Shown here: one piece after another, positions 4,971 to 5,213 of the stretch | How positions within the stretch are numbered: the first letter of the stretch is position 1 | Layout of the letters: every line of letters starts with the position of its first letter | NCBI GenBank assembly: GCA_020072905.1 | Contig: JAIQGB010000370.1 | Location: forward strand, 1 to 5,213 | Origin: Terriglobia bacterium | GTDB lineage: Bacteria > Acidobacteriota > Terriglobia > UBA7540 | Direction: 5' to 3' | DNA: 5,213 bases | Program-made: the position numbers and the translations under genes | Notes under the pieces: generated by a model | Databases searched by the model: none | What the model saw: the letters and a program-made list of their open reading frames with translations, nothing else | What the model was told of the DNA's origin: nothing

Positions 4971-5213
4971 CTAGCGTTTCCGTTTCCTTCGTGCGGGCTT
5001 TTCTCCCCCGACGAATTCGGGCGAGCGCTTGCTGACTTTATCGCCCGACTTTTCTTGCGCATTTGGCGGTACTTCCCGTCTCCCGTGGTTTTCCAGTTTC
5101 CCCGTAACCCGCTGCGACGGCGCGCCCAGAGCAACCCAGGCGTGTCGAATGCCGCTGAGGTCGGTGCAAATCCCTGTCCGGAGGTCACTGACCGTGCGCT
5201 GGAGGTCTGCAAT
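4971..5213 (-). CDS. C-terminal part of a helical, basic-tailed protein upstream of gvpN (5' end outside window)
   Basis: The last 80 codons of a gene entering from the right edge, ending in TAG at 4973-4971. The first 30 residues look like the end of a long amphipathic helix: LQRTVSDLRTG followed by DLSGIRHAWVALG. The remainder is a hydrophilic, probably disordered tail with many Lys/Arg, ending KPARRKRKR. The motif 'xxVxxLRxxxxxDLxGIRxAWxxLG' resembles the C-terminal repeat of coiled-coil proteins I associate with gas vesicle clusters, but the call rests on pattern memory. It is followed by gvpN after 68 bases. A second frame over this stretch (4826-5212) is Arg/Ser-rich and runs into gvpN, so I take it as a shadow. 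Confidence 0.6.
   Translation of the reverse strand: MADLQRTVSDLRTGICTDLSGIRHAWVALGAPSQRVTGKLENHGRREVPPNAQEKSGDKVSKRSPEFVGGEKPARRKRKR

Noticed and set aside
4826..5212. Minus-strand ORF overlapping the start of gvpN (128 codons)
   Set aside because: Overlaps the gvpN 5' end and is low-complexity. The alternative frame over 4971-5213 has a more protein-like helix and basic tail.

Overview
The window is a compact, GC-rich bacterial operon read entirely on the minus strand (right to left). It is recognisable as part of a gas vesicle (gvp) gene cluster. Three genes identify it with confidence: gvpN (AAA+ ATPase, 3901-4902), a gvpF/gvpL-family gene (2080-2883) and gvpG (1761-2057). The tight packing, Shine-Dalgarno sequences before most starts, mixed ATG/GTG/TTG starts and GC richness fit a Gram-negative-type bacterium. 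I cannot name a taxon. The structural gene gvpA and the other usual accessory genes (gvpK, gvpJ and so on) are not here and would be expected just outside.

Layout in transcription order: (1) the 3' end of a gene for a helical protein with a very basic tail (4971-5213); (2) gvpN; (3) a 104-residue coiled-coil protein (3573-3887); (4) a 48-residue acidic ORF overlapping both neighbours (3455-3601), too small for routine gene calling; (5) a 72-residue CxxC/CxxC zinc-ribbon protein (3240-3458); (6) an 85-residue helical protein of unknown function with a TTG start (2880-3137); (7) gvpF/L, overlapping the previous gene by 4 bases; (8) gvpG; (9) a large tandem ArsA/Get3-type ATPase that runs off the left edge (1-1736) and is split by an apparent one-base frameshift at about 902-903.

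How the parts may work together: GvpN, GvpF/L and GvpG are known assembly factors for the gas vesicle, a gas-filled protein shell built from the very hydrophobic GvpA. The ArsA/Get3 family includes chaperone ATPases that shield hydrophobic helices. Its position directly after gvpG suggests, as inference, a role in handling GvpA or membrane-associated intermediates. The second ATPase half lacks the switch I aspartate and has an altered switch II, so it may be a non-hydrolysing, pseudo-ATPase partner. The small proteins between gvpN and gvpF/L are the least understood part and the best candidates for undescribed assembly factors.

No RNA genes, CRISPR arrays, mobile elements, promoters or terminators could be supported. 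No stretch longer than about 110 bases lacks a coding assignment.
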